A DNA stretch of 64,000 nucleotides from Leptolyngbya sp. CCY15150 (GCF_016888135.1 NZ_JACSWB010000207.1:124001-188000); one strand, 5' to 3'; counted from the stretch's first letter, positions 1 through 9,239 are shown. Numbers and translations: made by a program. The notes: generated by a model not told the origin, from the letters alone.

Positions 1-264
1 CTGAAGCAACACCGGCGTTCAATCTACGAATCACCGATCGGAAAACGAGGGTTTAAGCCTTGACGAGCTCCAGGGCTGCCGATAGAATAAAGACTCGCAA
101 ACATCACTATCTCTATCGATTTACCGTAGATTCAACTCGTAGACCAGGGCGCCTTCCATCTTGGGGATAGGCTTCCATCTCTGTTGATCTGTTGGCAGAC
201 AACCGGCCAAGAGTTATCTAGTCCAATGATGATGCGCGATTTCACCGACAAACCAGGAGACCCT
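1..264. other. leading spacer, no gene recognised
   Basis: No convincing coding frame, RNA or hairpin was recognised here. The stretch must hold the promoter of the NIL-domain gene that follows. A longer TTG-initiated reading frame begins at 184 and runs into that gene, but the extra residues look non-coding. Confidence 0.5.
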
Positions 265-531
265 ATGTCCGTTGATCAGCCGTTGGTTCAGACACGTCTT
301 CGTCTTCGCATTCCCCAGCACTACCACCAAGAGCCGGTGATTTCTAAGCTGGTGTCTCACTATCACGTCACGGTGAATATTGCGGCGGCCGTTCTGGGGG
401 CCAATGCTGAGGGCGATGGATGGTTTGACTTGGTGCTGCAAGGGCAGCCCGATTGCCTTGAGCAGGCCTTGCACTACCTTCATGACCTAGAGATCGAGGT
501 GTGGAGCGGCTCAGATATCAGCGCATGGTAG
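265..531 (+). CDS. NIL domain-containing protein
   Basis: Small soluble protein of 88 residues resembling the stand-alone NIL domain proteins common in cyanobacteria. NIL is the ACT-like fold also found at the end of methionine ABC-transporter ATPases, where it binds a small ligand. Seen: hydrophobic strand/helix alternation with a run HYHVTVNIAAAVLG near residues 33-46 and a C-terminal segment rich in acidic residues. The ATG at 265 is preferred because AGGAGA lies 5 bases upstream (255-260); an upstream TTG at 184 would add 27 residues of no evident homology. The ligand and partner are unknown. dapF follows 63 bp later on the same strand and may be co-transcribed. Confidence 0.7.
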   Translation: MSVDQPLVQTRLRLRIPQHYHQEPVISKLVSHYHVTVNIAAAVLGANAEGDGWFDLVLQGQPDCLEQALHYLHDLEIEVWSGSDISAW

Positions 532-594
532 TTCGCATCAGTTTCGACGTATGCTAAATCCATAGAGAGCTTCACCCTCAACTCGTTCACTCCT

Positions 595-1440
595 ATGGCT
601 ATAGACTTTACGAAATATCACGGCATTGGTAACGACTTCATCTTGATTGACAATCGTCAGCAAGCCGAGCCGCTGCTCACACCAGAGCAAGCGATCGCTT
701 GGTGCGATCGCCATTTTGGTATTGGGGCAGATGGGGTGATTTTTGCCCTGCCGGGGCAGGCCGACACCGACTACACCATGCGGATCTTCAATTCCGATGG
801 CTCGGAGCCAGAAATGTGTGGCAACGGGATTCGCTGCATGGCGCGGTTTGTGGCTCAGCTTGAAGCGGCAGGGGGTGTAGATACTACGGAAAAAACCTAT
901 CGTATCCATACCCTCGCGGGCTTGATTTCACCAAAGCTAGAACCCGACGGGCAGGTGACTGTAGACATGGGCATCCCGCGCCTGCTGGCGGGCGAGATTC
1001 CCACGAGCCTCGGCGCGGCGGATGACAAGGTGGTAGGAACCTCGATATCCGTGGCCAGTCAAGATTGGGCGGTCACCTGCGTGAGCATGGGCAATCCCCA
1101 CTGCATCACCTTTGTAGACGATGTAGAAGCGATCGCCCTAGAGCAGATTGGCCCACAGTTTGAGCATCATCCCGCCTTCCCCAAGCGAATTAATACCGAG
1201 TTCATCCAGGTGGTGCGATCGGATTATCTCAAAATGCGGGTGTGGGAACGGGGTGCAGGGATTACCCTAGCCTGCGGCACCGGAGCCTGTGCAGCCCTAG
1301 TGGCTAGCGTGCTGAACAATCGCAGCGATCGCCAAGCCACGGTAGAGCTACCCGGCGGTTCGCTGCTGATTACCTGGGCAGAGGACAACCATCTTTACAT
1401 GACCGGCCCCGCCGAACAGGTATTCACCGGTAGTCGCTAG
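595..1440 (+). CDS. dapF: diaminopimelate epimerase
   Basis: Converts LL- to meso-diaminopimelate in the cytoplasm, the last shared step before lysine and the peptidoglycan cross-linking residue. The protein has 281 residues, normal for the family. Both active-site cysteines of this cofactor-independent racemase are present: Cys75 in MCGNGIR and Cys227 in [10 protein letters not shown]. The N-terminal substrate-binding signature [13 protein letters not shown] (residues 7-19) is intact, including Asn13. The TAG stop at 1438-1440 lies inside the terminal CTAG of a dispersed repeat element (1437-1527), so the element abuts or supplies the end of the gene without visibly shortening it. The next gene is convergent. 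Confidence 0.97.
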   Translation: MAIDFTKYHGIGNDFILIDNRQQAEPLLTPEQAIAWCDRHFGIGADGVIFALPGQADTDYTMRIFNSDGSEPEMCGNGIRCMARFVAQLEAAGGVDTTEKTYRIHTLAGLISPKLEPDGQVTVDMGIPRLLAGEIPTSLGAADDKVVGTSISVASQDWAVTCVSMGNPHCITFVDDVEAIALEQIGPQFEHHPAFPKRINTEFIQVVRSDYLKMRVWERGAGITLACGTGACAALVASVLNNRSDRQATVELPGGSLLITWAEDNHLYMTGPAEQVFTGSR

Positions 1441-1527
1441 TACCGCAAGACAGAAGAACGAAGACAGAAAAACGAAAAGGAACCCCAGGACACACACTAG
1501 GCGGGTTACGTTCGTCTCAGAGTACTC
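1437..1527 (+). repeat. dispersed MITE-like repeat, copy A
   Basis: 91-bp member of a family with two other copies at 13904-14027 and 54047-54157. It starts CTAGTACCGCAAGACAG and ends with an imperfect inverted copy of that (GTCTCAGAGTACT). Inside are two units of a purine-rich AGACAGAAGAACGA-type repeat. Compared with the copy at 54047 it lacks about 20 bp in the middle. It has no coding capacity. It overlaps the dapF stop codon. Confidence 0.8.
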
Positions 1528-1565
1528 GTTGACTGGGGCAGAGATCCGGCGATCGCCCAGATCCT

Positions 1566-1594
1566 GCCTGAGCGCCATTCCAGGTTCCTCAGGC
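1566..1594. terminator. hairpin between convergent genes
   Basis: Perfect 7-bp inverted repeat GCCTGAG/CTCAGGC with a 15-base loop between convergent dapF and the PRC-barrel gene. It could end transcription in both directions. There is no strong T tract, so the call rests on position and symmetry. Confidence 0.4.
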
Positions 1595-1607
1595 CTGTTC
1601 CATCAGG

Positions 1608-2777
1608 CTAGATCCAAGGATCATCATCCTCAAGATCAGGCCCTGGAATCAGATCCGGCTGAATGGGGCGCTGATCCTCGGTGCTGAGGGCACCGGATGC
1701 CTGCTTGGTCAACGCCGATTCTGCAGCAGGGGTCTTCTCCGAATTCGCCCCTGGCTGCTCAGAGCGATCGCCCTTCGCGTCTTCCTCGGCACTCCAGTCA
1801 TCAAAGAGAATTTCAAACTCGTCTTCATCCCCATCATGGTCAGGGGTGAGGGGGCGATCGCCCTCAAACTCTTCCGGCACATGGAAAAAGTCAAACTCCT
1901 CAATGCGATCGGTGAGCAATGCCGCCTGTTGCTTCACCCGATCAAGGAGCGATCGCCCAGTTTCCTTAGCCTGCTGGGTGAAGGTTTGCCCCTCGTCCCG
2001 CAGGCGTTCATTCCAGGTTTGGGCTTGGTGGCGTGTATCCTCGGCCTGGGTCTGGGCCCGCTGCCGCAAGGTCTCCGTCCATTGCTTGGCCTGGCTGCCC
2101 CATTGACTGCCCCACTGGCGCACTCGCCCGGTCACCTGCTGGGCCGTGGTTTGCGCTTGGGTTGTCCAGTCTTGCAGCTCATCCGTGGCATCGCTGTAGT
2201 TTTTCCGCAGGCGATCGCGAATGTGGGTGAGCCGTTCTTGAATGCCCTCCCGTTCCACAGTCAGCTTTCGGCTAGCCGCTTCGGCCACCAGCACCCGCTG
2301 CTGACCGGAACTGAGCAGGTAGCGGGGCGGCAGACGATAGAGCCCCTGGGCAAACCCCAGCCAGCCATCGGAGGTAAACAGATAGTAAGCGATCGCCCCA
2401 GTTTTAATATCAAAGGCATAGTCTACAATCTTGCCCAGCTTGCTGCCCGACTCACTCCACACCTCCAGACCTAACAGCGTTTCTAGCTGACGCACCTTTT
2501 GGGCTTCGGTTTCCGTGGGGCTAGCCGTTACCACAATGCTCTCAGGGCCAAGGGTGTGGATTTGGTTCAGCGTGAAGGCTAGGCGCTTAGAGCTGACCAA
2601 CCCCTGCTTAGACACAAACCCCAGCACCCGATGGGCATCAGGGTACATCCACACCACCTCCACTCGCCCCAGTTCTTCGGTGGTATCCCGATGCAAAATC
2701 GGTCGGTGCAGAACGATACTTTGGTGAATTAGCTTGGGCTTTGGGGTTGGCATAGGGTCGGGGTCAGCTCGGGACAT
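1608..2777 (-). CDS. PRC-barrel domain protein with amphipathic coiled-coil tail
   Basis: 389-residue protein. The first part carries two PRC-barrel-like units (about residues 20-85 and 95-165; the second contains EVWSESGSKLGKIVDYAFD). PRC-barrels occur in RimM and in photosynthetic reaction-centre H subunits and bind proteins or RNA. Residues about 175-295 are a charged amphipathic helical region with repeated Q/T/A/R heptads (TTAQQVTGRV, ETLRQRAQTQAEDTRHQAQ), like apolipoprotein or LEA-type tails. The C-terminus is acidic and disordered and ends LEDDDPWI. This arrangement is common in cyanobacteria but has no assigned reaction. I see no signal peptide or membrane span. The ATG at 2777 has no clear ribosome site, and Met9 (2753) is an alternative. 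Confidence 0.8.
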   Translation of the reverse strand: MSRADPDPMPTPKPKLIHQSIVLHRPILHRDTTEELGRVEVVWMYPDAHRVLGFVSKQGLVSSKRLAFTLNQIHTLGPESIVVTASPTETEAQKVRQLETLLGLEVWSESGSKLGKIVDYAFDIKTGAIAYYLFTSDGWLGFAQGLYRLPPRYLLSSGQQRVLVAEAASRKLTVEREGIQERLTHIRDRLRKNYSDATDELQDWTTQAQTTAQQVTGRVRQWGSQWGSQAKQWTETLRQRAQTQAEDTRHQAQTWNERLRDEGQTFTQQAKETGRSLLDRVKQQAALLTDRIEEFDFFHVPEEFEGDRPLTPDHDGDEDEFEILFDDWSAEEDAKGDRSEQPGANSEKTPAAESALTKQASGALSTEDQRPIQPDLIPGPDLEDDDPWI

Positions 2778-2796
2778 CAGGTGGGCAAAACAATAC

Positions 2797-2821
2797 TCCT
2801 GCTAGTTCCACGCTAGCAGGA
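2797..2821 (-). terminator. rho-independent terminator of rdgB
   Basis: Perfect 9-bp stem (TCCTGCTAG/CTAGCAGGA) with a 7-base loop, 60 bp downstream of the rdgB stop. Read on the minus strand it is followed by GTATTGTTTT, a T-rich run. It separates rdgB from the PRC-barrel gene. Confidence 0.75.
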
Positions 2822-2881
2822 ATCTGGGAGGTAGGGCTTTAGCGCTTTCCGAACATCACCGAGCCTCGTAGGCTCCCACGA

Positions 2882-3472
2882 TTAGTCGTTGGCGATCGCC
2901 CACAGGGCAGGCAAGTGAGGCAAAAGCTGGTCAAAGGCCAGCCCACGATGGCTGATCCGATGCTTCAGGTCAGCGGGCATTTCAGCAAAGGACATCTGAT
3001 GCTCGGGCAGGTAAAAAATTGGATCATAGCCAAAGCCACCGACGCCCCGAGGCGCATGCAGGATCTCGCCTGGACAGATGCCCTCGGCCTGGGTAGCAAT
3101 GCTGCCATCAGGACGAGCGATCGCCACCACGCAGATAAAGGCCGCTTGGCGATCGCTGCTATCTCCCAGTTCCGCCAACACGCGATCGATGCAGGCCGCC
3201 TCTGTCGGCCCATAGCGAGCTGAATAGAGCCCCGGCGCACCGTCTAGGGCATCAATGGCCAAACCCGAATCATCCGCGATCGCCCATTGCCCTAATGCCT
3301 TAGCCACCTGAGATGCTTTGAGACAAGCATTTTCAGCGAAGGTCGTCCCGGTTTCCTCCACCTCTAGATCCGCTGGCTTCAGCACCAGTTCACAATCTAG
3401 ATCCGTTAAATAGGCCTGCATCTCCCGTAGCTTCCCAGGATTACCCGTTGCTACTACCAGTTTTTGCACCAT
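2882..3472 (-). CDS. rdgB: non-canonical purine NTP pyrophosphatase (RdgB/HAM1)
   Basis: Hydrolyses dITP, XTP and related deaminated purine nucleotides to monophosphates, keeping them out of DNA and RNA. The 196-residue protein starts MVQKLVVATGNPGKLREM, the family signature for phosphate binding, and contains AIADDSGLAIDALDGAPGLYSARY, holding the acidic metal ligands and substrate loop. The C-terminal GGFGYDPIFYLPE and SHRGLA motifs are also present. The start at 3472 is chosen because GGGAG lies 6 bases upstream and the protein then begins like its relatives; a frame open to 3502 would add 10 residues. Confidence 0.95.
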   Translation of the reverse strand: MVQKLVVATGNPGKLREMQAYLTDLDCELVLKPADLEVEETGTTFAENACLKASQVAKALGQWAIADDSGLAIDALDGAPGLYSARYGPTEAACIDRVLAELGDSSDRQAAFICVVAIARPDGSIATQAEGICPGEILHAPRGVGGFGYDPIFYLPEHQMSFAEMPADLKHRISHRGLAFDQLLPHLPALWAIAND

Positions 3473-3539
3473 AGCTCCCATAGATGACCAGATGACCGAC
3501 ATTTGTTGTCGAACGACAACGATCGTAAAGATGATCGAA

Positions 3540-4091
3540 TTACGACAGCGCCCGGTCAGCCCGGTTGTGGGACGCCGTCGCCTGCAGTTCTTCTACAATA
3601 TCCCAAGCAGCAGCACAGGCTTGGGACGTGGCTCCCTGCTCTGCACAGATGCGCCGCGCTTCGTCCCGAGCTGCATCAATTTCGTCTTCAATATAAGGAC
3701 GCTGGGGTTGGTTGACAAAATTTCCCTTGGTGAGAATATCACTCACCGAGATCACCCCTAGCAACTCTCCTTTAATCACCGGGGCGCGACGAATACTCGT
3801 ATTGGCAAATAGCCGAGCGACGTATTCCACGCCCAATTCTGGCGGCACCACAATGCAGGGCTTGGTCATGATTTCATAAACCCGCATGGTTTTCGGGTCA
3901 TGACCATAGGCGGCCACTTTATAGACAATGTCGGTTTCCGTGATAATACCGTAGGGATCCTCGCTGTAGCGGCGATCCACAATCAGCGATCGCAGCCCCC
4001 TCTCGGTCATCAGGGCCACAGCCTCGGCCACCGTAGCTGAGCCACTAATGGTCACCACATCCGTTGTCATGATGTCTTGTGCTTTTAGCAT
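3540..4091 (-). CDS. CBS domain-pair protein (first of two paralogs)
   Basis: 183-residue cytoplasmic protein made of one Bateman module: two CBS motifs, about residues 1-60 (KAQDIMTTDVVTISGSATVAEAVALM) and 75-135 (YEIMTKPCIVVPPELGVEYVARLF). Such modules bind adenine nucleotides and act as energy sensors, alone or through a partner. The C-terminal tail of about 40 residues, with paired cysteines, differs from the neighbouring paralog. The start at 4091 is supported by GGAG about 11 bases upstream and by alignment with the paralog. It lies immediately downstream of that paralog on the same strand (168 bp), so the pair looks like a tandem duplication that has diverged. Confidence 0.88.
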   Translation of the reverse strand: MLKAQDIMTTDVVTISGSATVAEAVALMTERGLRSLIVDRRYSEDPYGIITETDIVYKVAAYGHDPKTMRVYEIMTKPCIVVPPELGVEYVARLFANTSIRRAPVIKGELLGVISVSDILTKGNFVNQPQRPYIEDEIDAARDEARRICAEQGATSQACAAAWDIVEELQATASHNRADRALS

Positions 4092-4221
4092 CCCCGTTCT
4101 CCAGATAACTGCATGGGTGAACGGCAAGTAGGAAGATCTACTTACCGCTCCATCCTGATTCTAGACCCAAGACTACCGTAGTCTGCGCTCCACCCTAAGG
4201 CAAACCGGCGCATGTCCAGGG

Positions 4222-4256
4222 GGCGATCGCTCCCAGACCATCAAGGGGCGATCGCC
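4222..4256 (-). terminator. HIP1-pair hairpin after second CBS gene
   Basis: Two GCGATCGC octamers face each other 10-15 bases apart, giving arms GGCGATCGCTCCC and GGGGCGATCGCC. The hairpin lies 3 bp beyond the stop of the upstream CBS paralog on the minus strand and can end its transcript. No T tract follows. Confidence 0.45.
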
Positions 4257-4258
4257 AT

Positions 4259-4714
4259 CTAGGCGTCGTACATGCGAGCTTCTGGGGCATCCGGGAATTC
4301 TTCGCAGTACAGCTCAAAATAGGTTTTGGGTTTTTCCACAAAATCGCTTTTGGTCAAAATATCGTGAATTGAAATGGTACCCAGCAGGCCACCACTCACC
4401 ACCGGAGCTTGATGCACACCGGCTTGAGCAAACAGACGGGCGACATATTCCACCCCTAGGTCAGGATTCACCACAATGCAGGGTTTGGTCATAATTTCAT
4501 ACACCCGCACCTGCTTGGGATCCTTCCCGTAGGCCGCAACTTTATAGATAATATCCGTCTCAGACAAGATGCCATAGGGGTCATCTGGATGACGACGCTC
4601 CACCACCAAGGCTCGGACTTGGTTTTCTTTGAGGCAGGCAACGGCCTCAGCCACCGTGGCTGAACCACTGATCGTCGCAACTGCTTGAACCATTATGTCT
4701 TTCGCTTTCATCAT
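4259..4714 (-). CDS. CBS domain-pair protein (second paralog)
   Basis: 151-residue paralog of the protein encoded just downstream. The two share KA(K/Q)DIM at the start, TISGSATVAEAVA, DDPYGI(L/I)(S/T)ETDI(V/I)YKVAAYG, and YEIMTKPCIVV. One Bateman module, cytoplasmic, expected to bind adenosine nucleotides; no effector domain is attached. A GGAG sits 7 bases before the ATG at 4714, which is followed at once by a second ATG (4711). The frame is open further upstream to 4792, but those residues are not shared with the paralog. Confidence 0.88.
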   Translation of the reverse strand: MMKAKDIMVQAVATISGSATVAEAVACLKENQVRALVVERRHPDDPYGILSETDIIYKVAAYGKDPKQVRVYEIMTKPCIVVNPDLGVEYVARLFAQAGVHQAPVVSGGLLGTISIHDILTKSDFVEKPKTYFELYCEEFPDAPEARMYDA

Positions 4715-4792
4715 GGCAGGTCTCCAAACTAGCAGAACATGATTTGAACCGAGCAAATCTACGGATTGATGCCTGTTAAAATTGTGCCCCAA

Positions 4793-5398
4793 GGTGGGTA
4801 GTCTCAGAGAAGAAAGAGCAGCCTATCCCGTAATGTTGCGGATAGTTTCAAATCCTACCGGGGAAGATGGGCGATCGCCCTCCGCAGCATTAAGGAGAGG
4901 CGCAAGAGACTAGATGGCCCTTTGGGTCGATTTATCCATCCATTTTTTTGGCTTAACCTGAAAAGACACACAGAAAATTCACTTAATCTTGATTTCCCGT
5001 TTGCACCGTTCGCCATTTTGTAGGGAATACTGAATGGTGAAAGCCACAATCTTCCCGAGTTCGTTTATATCACGGAGTCGCAAGCTGAGTAGTTTGCTAG
5101 ATACTAGGGCAGACGTTGTTATTTCAGGCAGGGCGATCGCATTTGAGACACATTGATAGCTTCGATGAGTTTGTCAATCATCCGTGCATCCCTTGACGTT
5201 CCTAATGTTGTTATGAAGCTGTTAAGCAGTATTAAGCTGTTCCACGACGAAGCATGTTACCCATTGTGTCCTAGGCTTAACCGCAGTCTGTTATGTAGTG
5301 GTTGTACACCGTGAGCAGGGTATTCATCTTCACCACCTGAGGGTCATCAGTTCGAGCCAACCCGACGTCATACAGTATTTTGGAAGCCGCATCTACCC
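4793..5398. other. 606-bp spacer with no recognised gene
   Basis: Divergent intergenic region between the CBS pair and the protein kinase gene. A 64-codon frame at 4855-5049 on the minus strand reads like non-coding sequence. HIP1 octamers are present near 4871 and 5134. It must hold the promoters of both flanking transcription units, but I could not place them. Confidence 0.5.
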
Positions 5399-7282
5399 AT
5401 GCTAGGAACAACCATCGGCGGACGTTATCACATCACGGAACACCTCGGTGGCGGGGGCTTTGGGCAAACATTCCTGGCCGTCGATCGCCATCTACCGGGC
5501 AAGCCAACCTGTGTGGTCAAGCAATTAAAACCTCAAGTAGACGGTCAGGCGGCTTGGCAAGCGGCAACGCGCCTGTTTGACCGCGAGGCAGAAGTGCTGT
5601 ATCAACTGGGCAACCATGATCAAATTCCTCGGCTCTTTGCCCACTTTGAAGAACACCGAGAATTTTATCTGGTGCAGGAATTTGTAGAAGGGCGGGTTCT
5701 TAACAAAACCATTAAGAAAAACGTCTGTTTCCCTGAAGATGAAGTTATTGACTTTCTACAGGATGTTTTATCAACCCTAGCCTTTGTTCATGAACAGCAG
5801 GTCATCCATCGCGACATTAAGCCATCCAATTTAATTCGCCGCCAGCATGATCAAAAAGTCGTGTTGATTGACTTTGGAGCCGTCAAGCAAATTGGCTCTC
5901 AAACCATCAACCTAGAAGAAGAGTCCACCTTTACCATTGCCGTAGGCTCATCGGGGTATATGCCCAACGAGCAGTTGGCGGGCCGCCCTCGCTACTGCAG
6001 CGATGTGTACTCCCTGGGCATTGTGGGCATTCAAATGCTGACTGGTCTATCGCCCTCCAAGCTGCGCTACGATGCCCGCACCGGTGAACTGCTGTGGCGC
6101 GATCGCATCCAGACCATCAGCCCAGCCCTAGCCGACATCATCGATTTGATGGTGCGCTATGACTATCGCCAGCGCTACCAATCCGCCGTAGAAGCCATGG
6201 AAGCTCTGCAGGTTCTGGCATCGCCGAAGCACGACACGGTGATTCTACCCACCGTCAATTCAGCGGTTAAATCTGCTCAGCGCGATCAGCTATCCCTAGG
6301 CGATCGCACCGTACCGCCTGCCAAATATTCCGACGCCCATTTCGTGTGGTTTGAGCGCGCCGATGAGCTGTTTCAGCAGCAGCGCTACCGCAAAGCCATT
6401 GAATGCTACGACAAGGTGATCCAGATTGCCCCCAATGACTACCTGGCTTGGTTTAAGCGCGGCATTGCCTTTGAAAACCTGCATCACTACGAAGATGCCG
6501 CTAGTTCCTATCAGCGGGTGATTGAAGTTCAGCCCAATGATTATCTAGCCTGGTTTAAGCGCGGCAAGGCCTTGGAACACCTGAAACGCTACCCAGAAGC
6601 GCTGGCCGCCTACGACAAGGTGATCCAGATTCAACCGGGCAACTATTGGGCCTGGCACGACCGGGGACAGGTGCTGGAGCATTCCGGGCAGTTTGATGAA
6701 GCCGTGGAGGCCTACGATCGCGCCGTCAACCTCAAGCCTGATTTCCACCTAGCTGTGGAGAGCCGTAAGCAGGTGCTCATGAACCAGCGCAAGGTCGATC
6801 AGCTTTACCATCTCCAGCACTATCAAGAGGCGATCGCGGCCTGTGCTCGCACTCTGCGCGATGATCCAAGCGATGCCAATGCTTGGTTGATGCAGGGCAT
6901 GGCCTTGGAAAATTTGCAGCGCTATCGGGAAGCAGCGTCCTCCTACAGCAAAGTGGTGAAGCTACAGGCCGATGACCATATTGCTTGGTTTAAGCTAGCA
7001 GCCCTGCTGGAACAACTGAAAAAATATAAAGAAGCCGCAGCCGCCTACGCCAAAGTATCGCAACTGCAGCCCCACAACCAATGGGCCTGGCATGATCGGG
7101 GGCGATCGCTAGAGCAGATGCAGCAGTACGAATCAGCGATCGCTGCCTACGACCAAGCTCTGCGCATCAATGCCGAATTCGAATCCGCCCGAGATGGACG
7201 GCTGCGATCGCTCGCCCAGCTCAAACAGCAAATGCAGCAAGATTCCGTCACCTACCGTCCACCCACCCAATATGTGGTGTGA
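5399..7282 (+). CDS. serine/threonine protein kinase with TPR repeats
   Basis: 627-residue soluble Hanks-type kinase of the kind abundant in cyanobacteria. Kinase domain about residues 9-275: glycine loop LGGGGFGQTF, catalytic lysine in CVVKQLKP, HRDIKPSN catalytic loop, DFGAVKQ in place of DFG, then SSGYMPNEQ in the activation segment (the usual APE is replaced, as is normal for this bacterial subgroup). Residues about 310-605 are at least seven TPR-like repeats built on AWFKRG...ALE.L.RY.EA...Y.KVIQ..P, a scaffold for protein partners. No transmembrane segment separates the two, unlike PknB-type receptors. The target is unknown. It is followed by a convergent gene. Confidence 0.93.
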   Translation: MLGTTIGGRYHITEHLGGGGFGQTFLAVDRHLPGKPTCVVKQLKPQVDGQAAWQAATRLFDREAEVLYQLGNHDQIPRLFAHFEEHREFYLVQEFVEGRVLNKTIKKNVCFPEDEVIDFLQDVLSTLAFVHEQQVIHRDIKPSNLIRRQHDQKVVLIDFGAVKQIGSQTINLEEESTFTIAVGSSGYMPNEQLAGRPRYCSDVYSLGIVGIQMLTGLSPSKLRYDARTGELLWRDRIQTISPALADIIDLMVRYDYRQRYQSAVEAMEALQVLASPKHDTVILPTVNSAVKSAQRDQLSLGDRTVPPAKYSDAHFVWFERADELFQQQRYRKAIECYDKVIQIAPNDYLAWFKRGIAFENLHHYEDAASSYQRVIEVQPNDYLAWFKRGKALEHLKRYPEALAAYDKVIQIQPGNYWAWHDRGQVLEHSGQFDEAVEAYDRAVNLKPDFHLAVESRKQVLMNQRKVDQLYHLQHYQEAIAACARTLRDDPSDANAWLMQGMALENLQRYREAASSYSKVVKLQADDHIAWFKLAALLEQLKKYKEAAAAYAKVSQLQPHNQWAWHDRGRSLEQMQQYESAIAAYDQALRINAEFESARDGRLRSLAQLKQQMQQDSVTYRPPTQYVV

Positions 7283-7387
7283 GCCCGCTGATTAGGCCAG
7301 GCAGGTTGTCCATACAGGAATCCTACGGCAGAGCTGGTTAGCAACTCTGATCTAGTAGGCACCTTGATCTAGTGGGCAACCCTGAGC

Positions 7388-8722
7388 CTATGGGGACAGA
7401 TTATGGCGATTTTGTTCCAAGGCTCGCTTAATTTTTTGAATCAGAGGTTCCGAATCACGGCGATGCAGAAATTGCTCTAAATCCGTCACCGTGGCTTCTG
7501 CTGTAGCAATTTTTTGAATCAACTCCTGGGTCGCATCTTGGATATTAGGCGAGAGCCCCAGGGTGGCGGATGAATCGGTCTCCGTCAGGGATTGGATGGG
7601 CCCCTGCACCAGCCTTTCAAGTTCCGCTAAGGCAGTCTGAGCCTGCTCAATTTTCTGCAGCAGGGATTGCGCCACCGTGGTGCCCGACTGGGCCGAGTCG
7701 GTCAACGCCTGGACACGGCTATGGAAACGGCTGGCTAAGCGATCCATCCGGCGTCCGGCATCCAACGTTTGATTCACCAGCTTGCCAATCTCAGCGGTAA
7801 TGTGGCTGAACCCCGCCATCTCCACCCCCACATGGTTGGCAACAATGGCCGCCTGGACGGACAAATGCCGCACCTGTTGGCTCACCTTAGCAATCAGTTG
7901 GGACGTGTCTTGGATGGTGTGTAGTTCATCGGTGAGCGATCGCCCGATGCCCACAATTTGCGTTGTATTGTGGCAAATGGCATTCACCCCAGCAAAGGTC
8001 GCCTGAAAGGTCTGCTGTCCTTCCGCTGAAAGCAGTTGCCCAATTCTCATGAAGCGCTTGTTAAACTGAGCAATTTCCCTAGCCTGTTCCAATAGCTCAA
8101 CCTGCTGGGTTTCCAGCAGCAAATTGCGCTCCTGAATCACGCCTTGGTGCGCTTCCAGCAACTGGGTATATTCCTCAACCTTGCGCTGCCCTTCCTGCAC
8201 CTGCTGCTGCTTTTCTTCCAAAATGGCGCGCTGCTGGCTCATCTCCTGATTGATCACCATGAGAATTTGCGACTGCGCCTGCAACAGCGTATACATATCC
8301 AGCAGAAAATACGCCTGCACCTCAGGAATACTGTGATCCTGAAACATCACAATGATCGGTTCATACACCTCATCCGCTGGACGGTTCAGGGCCGTGCGGG
8401 CGGATAGATCAATCGGTTCCGTATCCCGCAAAATCAGCGCACGGGCTTTACGACGCTTCAGCTCCGCCTCTAACAACATCTGAATGGGCTGTTCTAGAAA
8501 CGTTTTTTGCTGAGCCGGCTTGCTCATTTGCTCATGAAATCGCCGCCGAGAAATGACGCCAACCATCTTGGTCTCGCTCATGATCACCACACCGGGCAAG
8601 TCAGGGCGTTGCTCAAACTGCTTGGCAATCACCAAACCCGACGTGTTGAGGTTGACCTGAAAATCATGGAGGGGTAGATCACCTAACGTGGCATAAAGAG
8701 TTACCCGATCAAGGTTTCCCAT
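7388..8722 (-). CDS. soluble CBS-like/coiled-coil protein with chemoreceptor-tip-like segment
   Basis: 444-residue protein without membrane spans. Residues about 15-130 look like a CBS-type sensor (GVVIMSETKMVGVISRRRF). Residues about 140-225 are a long coiled coil rich in Q and E (EEKQQQVQEGQRKVEE). Residues about 280-380 resemble the signalling hairpin of methyl-accepting proteins: HLSVQAAIVANHVGVEMAG followed by GFSHITAEIGKLVNQT lines up with the usual LALNAAIEAARAGE...FAVVADEIRKLAEQS tip, but key glutamates are changed. A possible cytoplasmic scaffold or sensor; no CheA/CheW genes are nearby. It is convergent with the kinase gene, 105 bp away. Confident as a gene, uncertain as to role. 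Confidence 0.8.
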   Translation of the reverse strand: MGNLDRVTLYATLGDLPLHDFQVNLNTSGLVIAKQFEQRPDLPGVVIMSETKMVGVISRRRFHEQMSKPAQQKTFLEQPIQMLLEAELKRRKARALILRDTEPIDLSARTALNRPADEVYEPIIVMFQDHSIPEVQAYFLLDMYTLLQAQSQILMVINQEMSQQRAILEEKQQQVQEGQRKVEEYTQLLEAHQGVIQERNLLLETQQVELLEQAREIAQFNKRFMRIGQLLSAEGQQTFQATFAGVNAICHNTTQIVGIGRSLTDELHTIQDTSQLIAKVSQQVRHLSVQAAIVANHVGVEMAGFSHITAEIGKLVNQTLDAGRRMDRLASRFHSRVQALTDSAQSGTTVAQSLLQKIEQAQTALAELERLVQGPIQSLTETDSSATLGLSPNIQDATQELIQKIATAEATVTDLEQFLHRRDSEPLIQKIKRALEQNRHNLSP

Positions 8723-8774
8723 TGGATTGAGAGGCCTACGAAACGAAGTCAGCAGATGTTAAACCCATGCTCTA

Positions 8775-9239
8775 ATGTCAACGGCTCCAGAATCGTTTGA
8801 CTCAACAGCCCCGCCCGGCTGGGCAAGGGGGTTGGGATATAGGCGATTGGTGGCAGCCCTTGAGAGTTTGGGTACGAAACGAGGCAGGCGTAGATGCCGG
8901 CAGCAAGCCAGCGTGAACTCTTTTGCCTTAACTGTTCATGATGATGGATGCGCTGACCCTGATGATGGGTTGATCTGGGGCGTGATTCGCCTCACCCTGT
9001 ACTTCACGGATGGGGCAGCCAAGCTGAATCTTGCCGGCTACCGAGCATGTTCCGATGAATCCGAGAACATTGCACACGTTCGTAGATTGAACGACGAGGG
9101 CGATCGCTCCAGATATTCAAATTCTATCGATCCTTGGGGACGGAATATGGTATCGCTGAAAATTAGTCACAATGCTGGTCTGGGATCACCCCTTGGCTAT
9201 CCCCTGGCGAGTCTGGATGCTCGACGACGAGGTTCCTAG
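8775..9239 (+). CDS. possible hypothetical protein (weak)
   Basis: Open frame of 154 codons filling the 513-bp gap between two minus-strand genes. It overlaps the 3' end of radA by 4 bp. The predicted protein is not recognisable, has no clear domain or hydrophobic segment, and its composition is uneven. No ribosome site stands out before the ATG. The gap must also hold the promoter of the 7388-8722 gene. I keep it only as a possibility; it may be plain spacer. Confidence 0.15.
   Translation: MSTAPESFDSTAPPGWARGLGYRRLVAALESLGTKRGRRRCRQQASVNSFALTVHDDGCADPDDGLIWGVIRLTLYFTDGAAKLNLAGYRACSDESENIAHVRRLNDEGDRSRYSNSIDPWGRNMVSLKISHNAGLGSPLGYPLASLDARRRGS

Noticed and set aside
4855-5049. 64-codon minus-strand frame in the CBS-kinase gap
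   Set aside because: Composition is not protein-like, no ribosome site, and the region must hold promoters.
7348-7381. Short direct repeat TGATCTAGT(A/G)GGCA twice between the kinase and CBS genes
   Set aside because: Only two units, no other feature; likely a chance slippage duplication.
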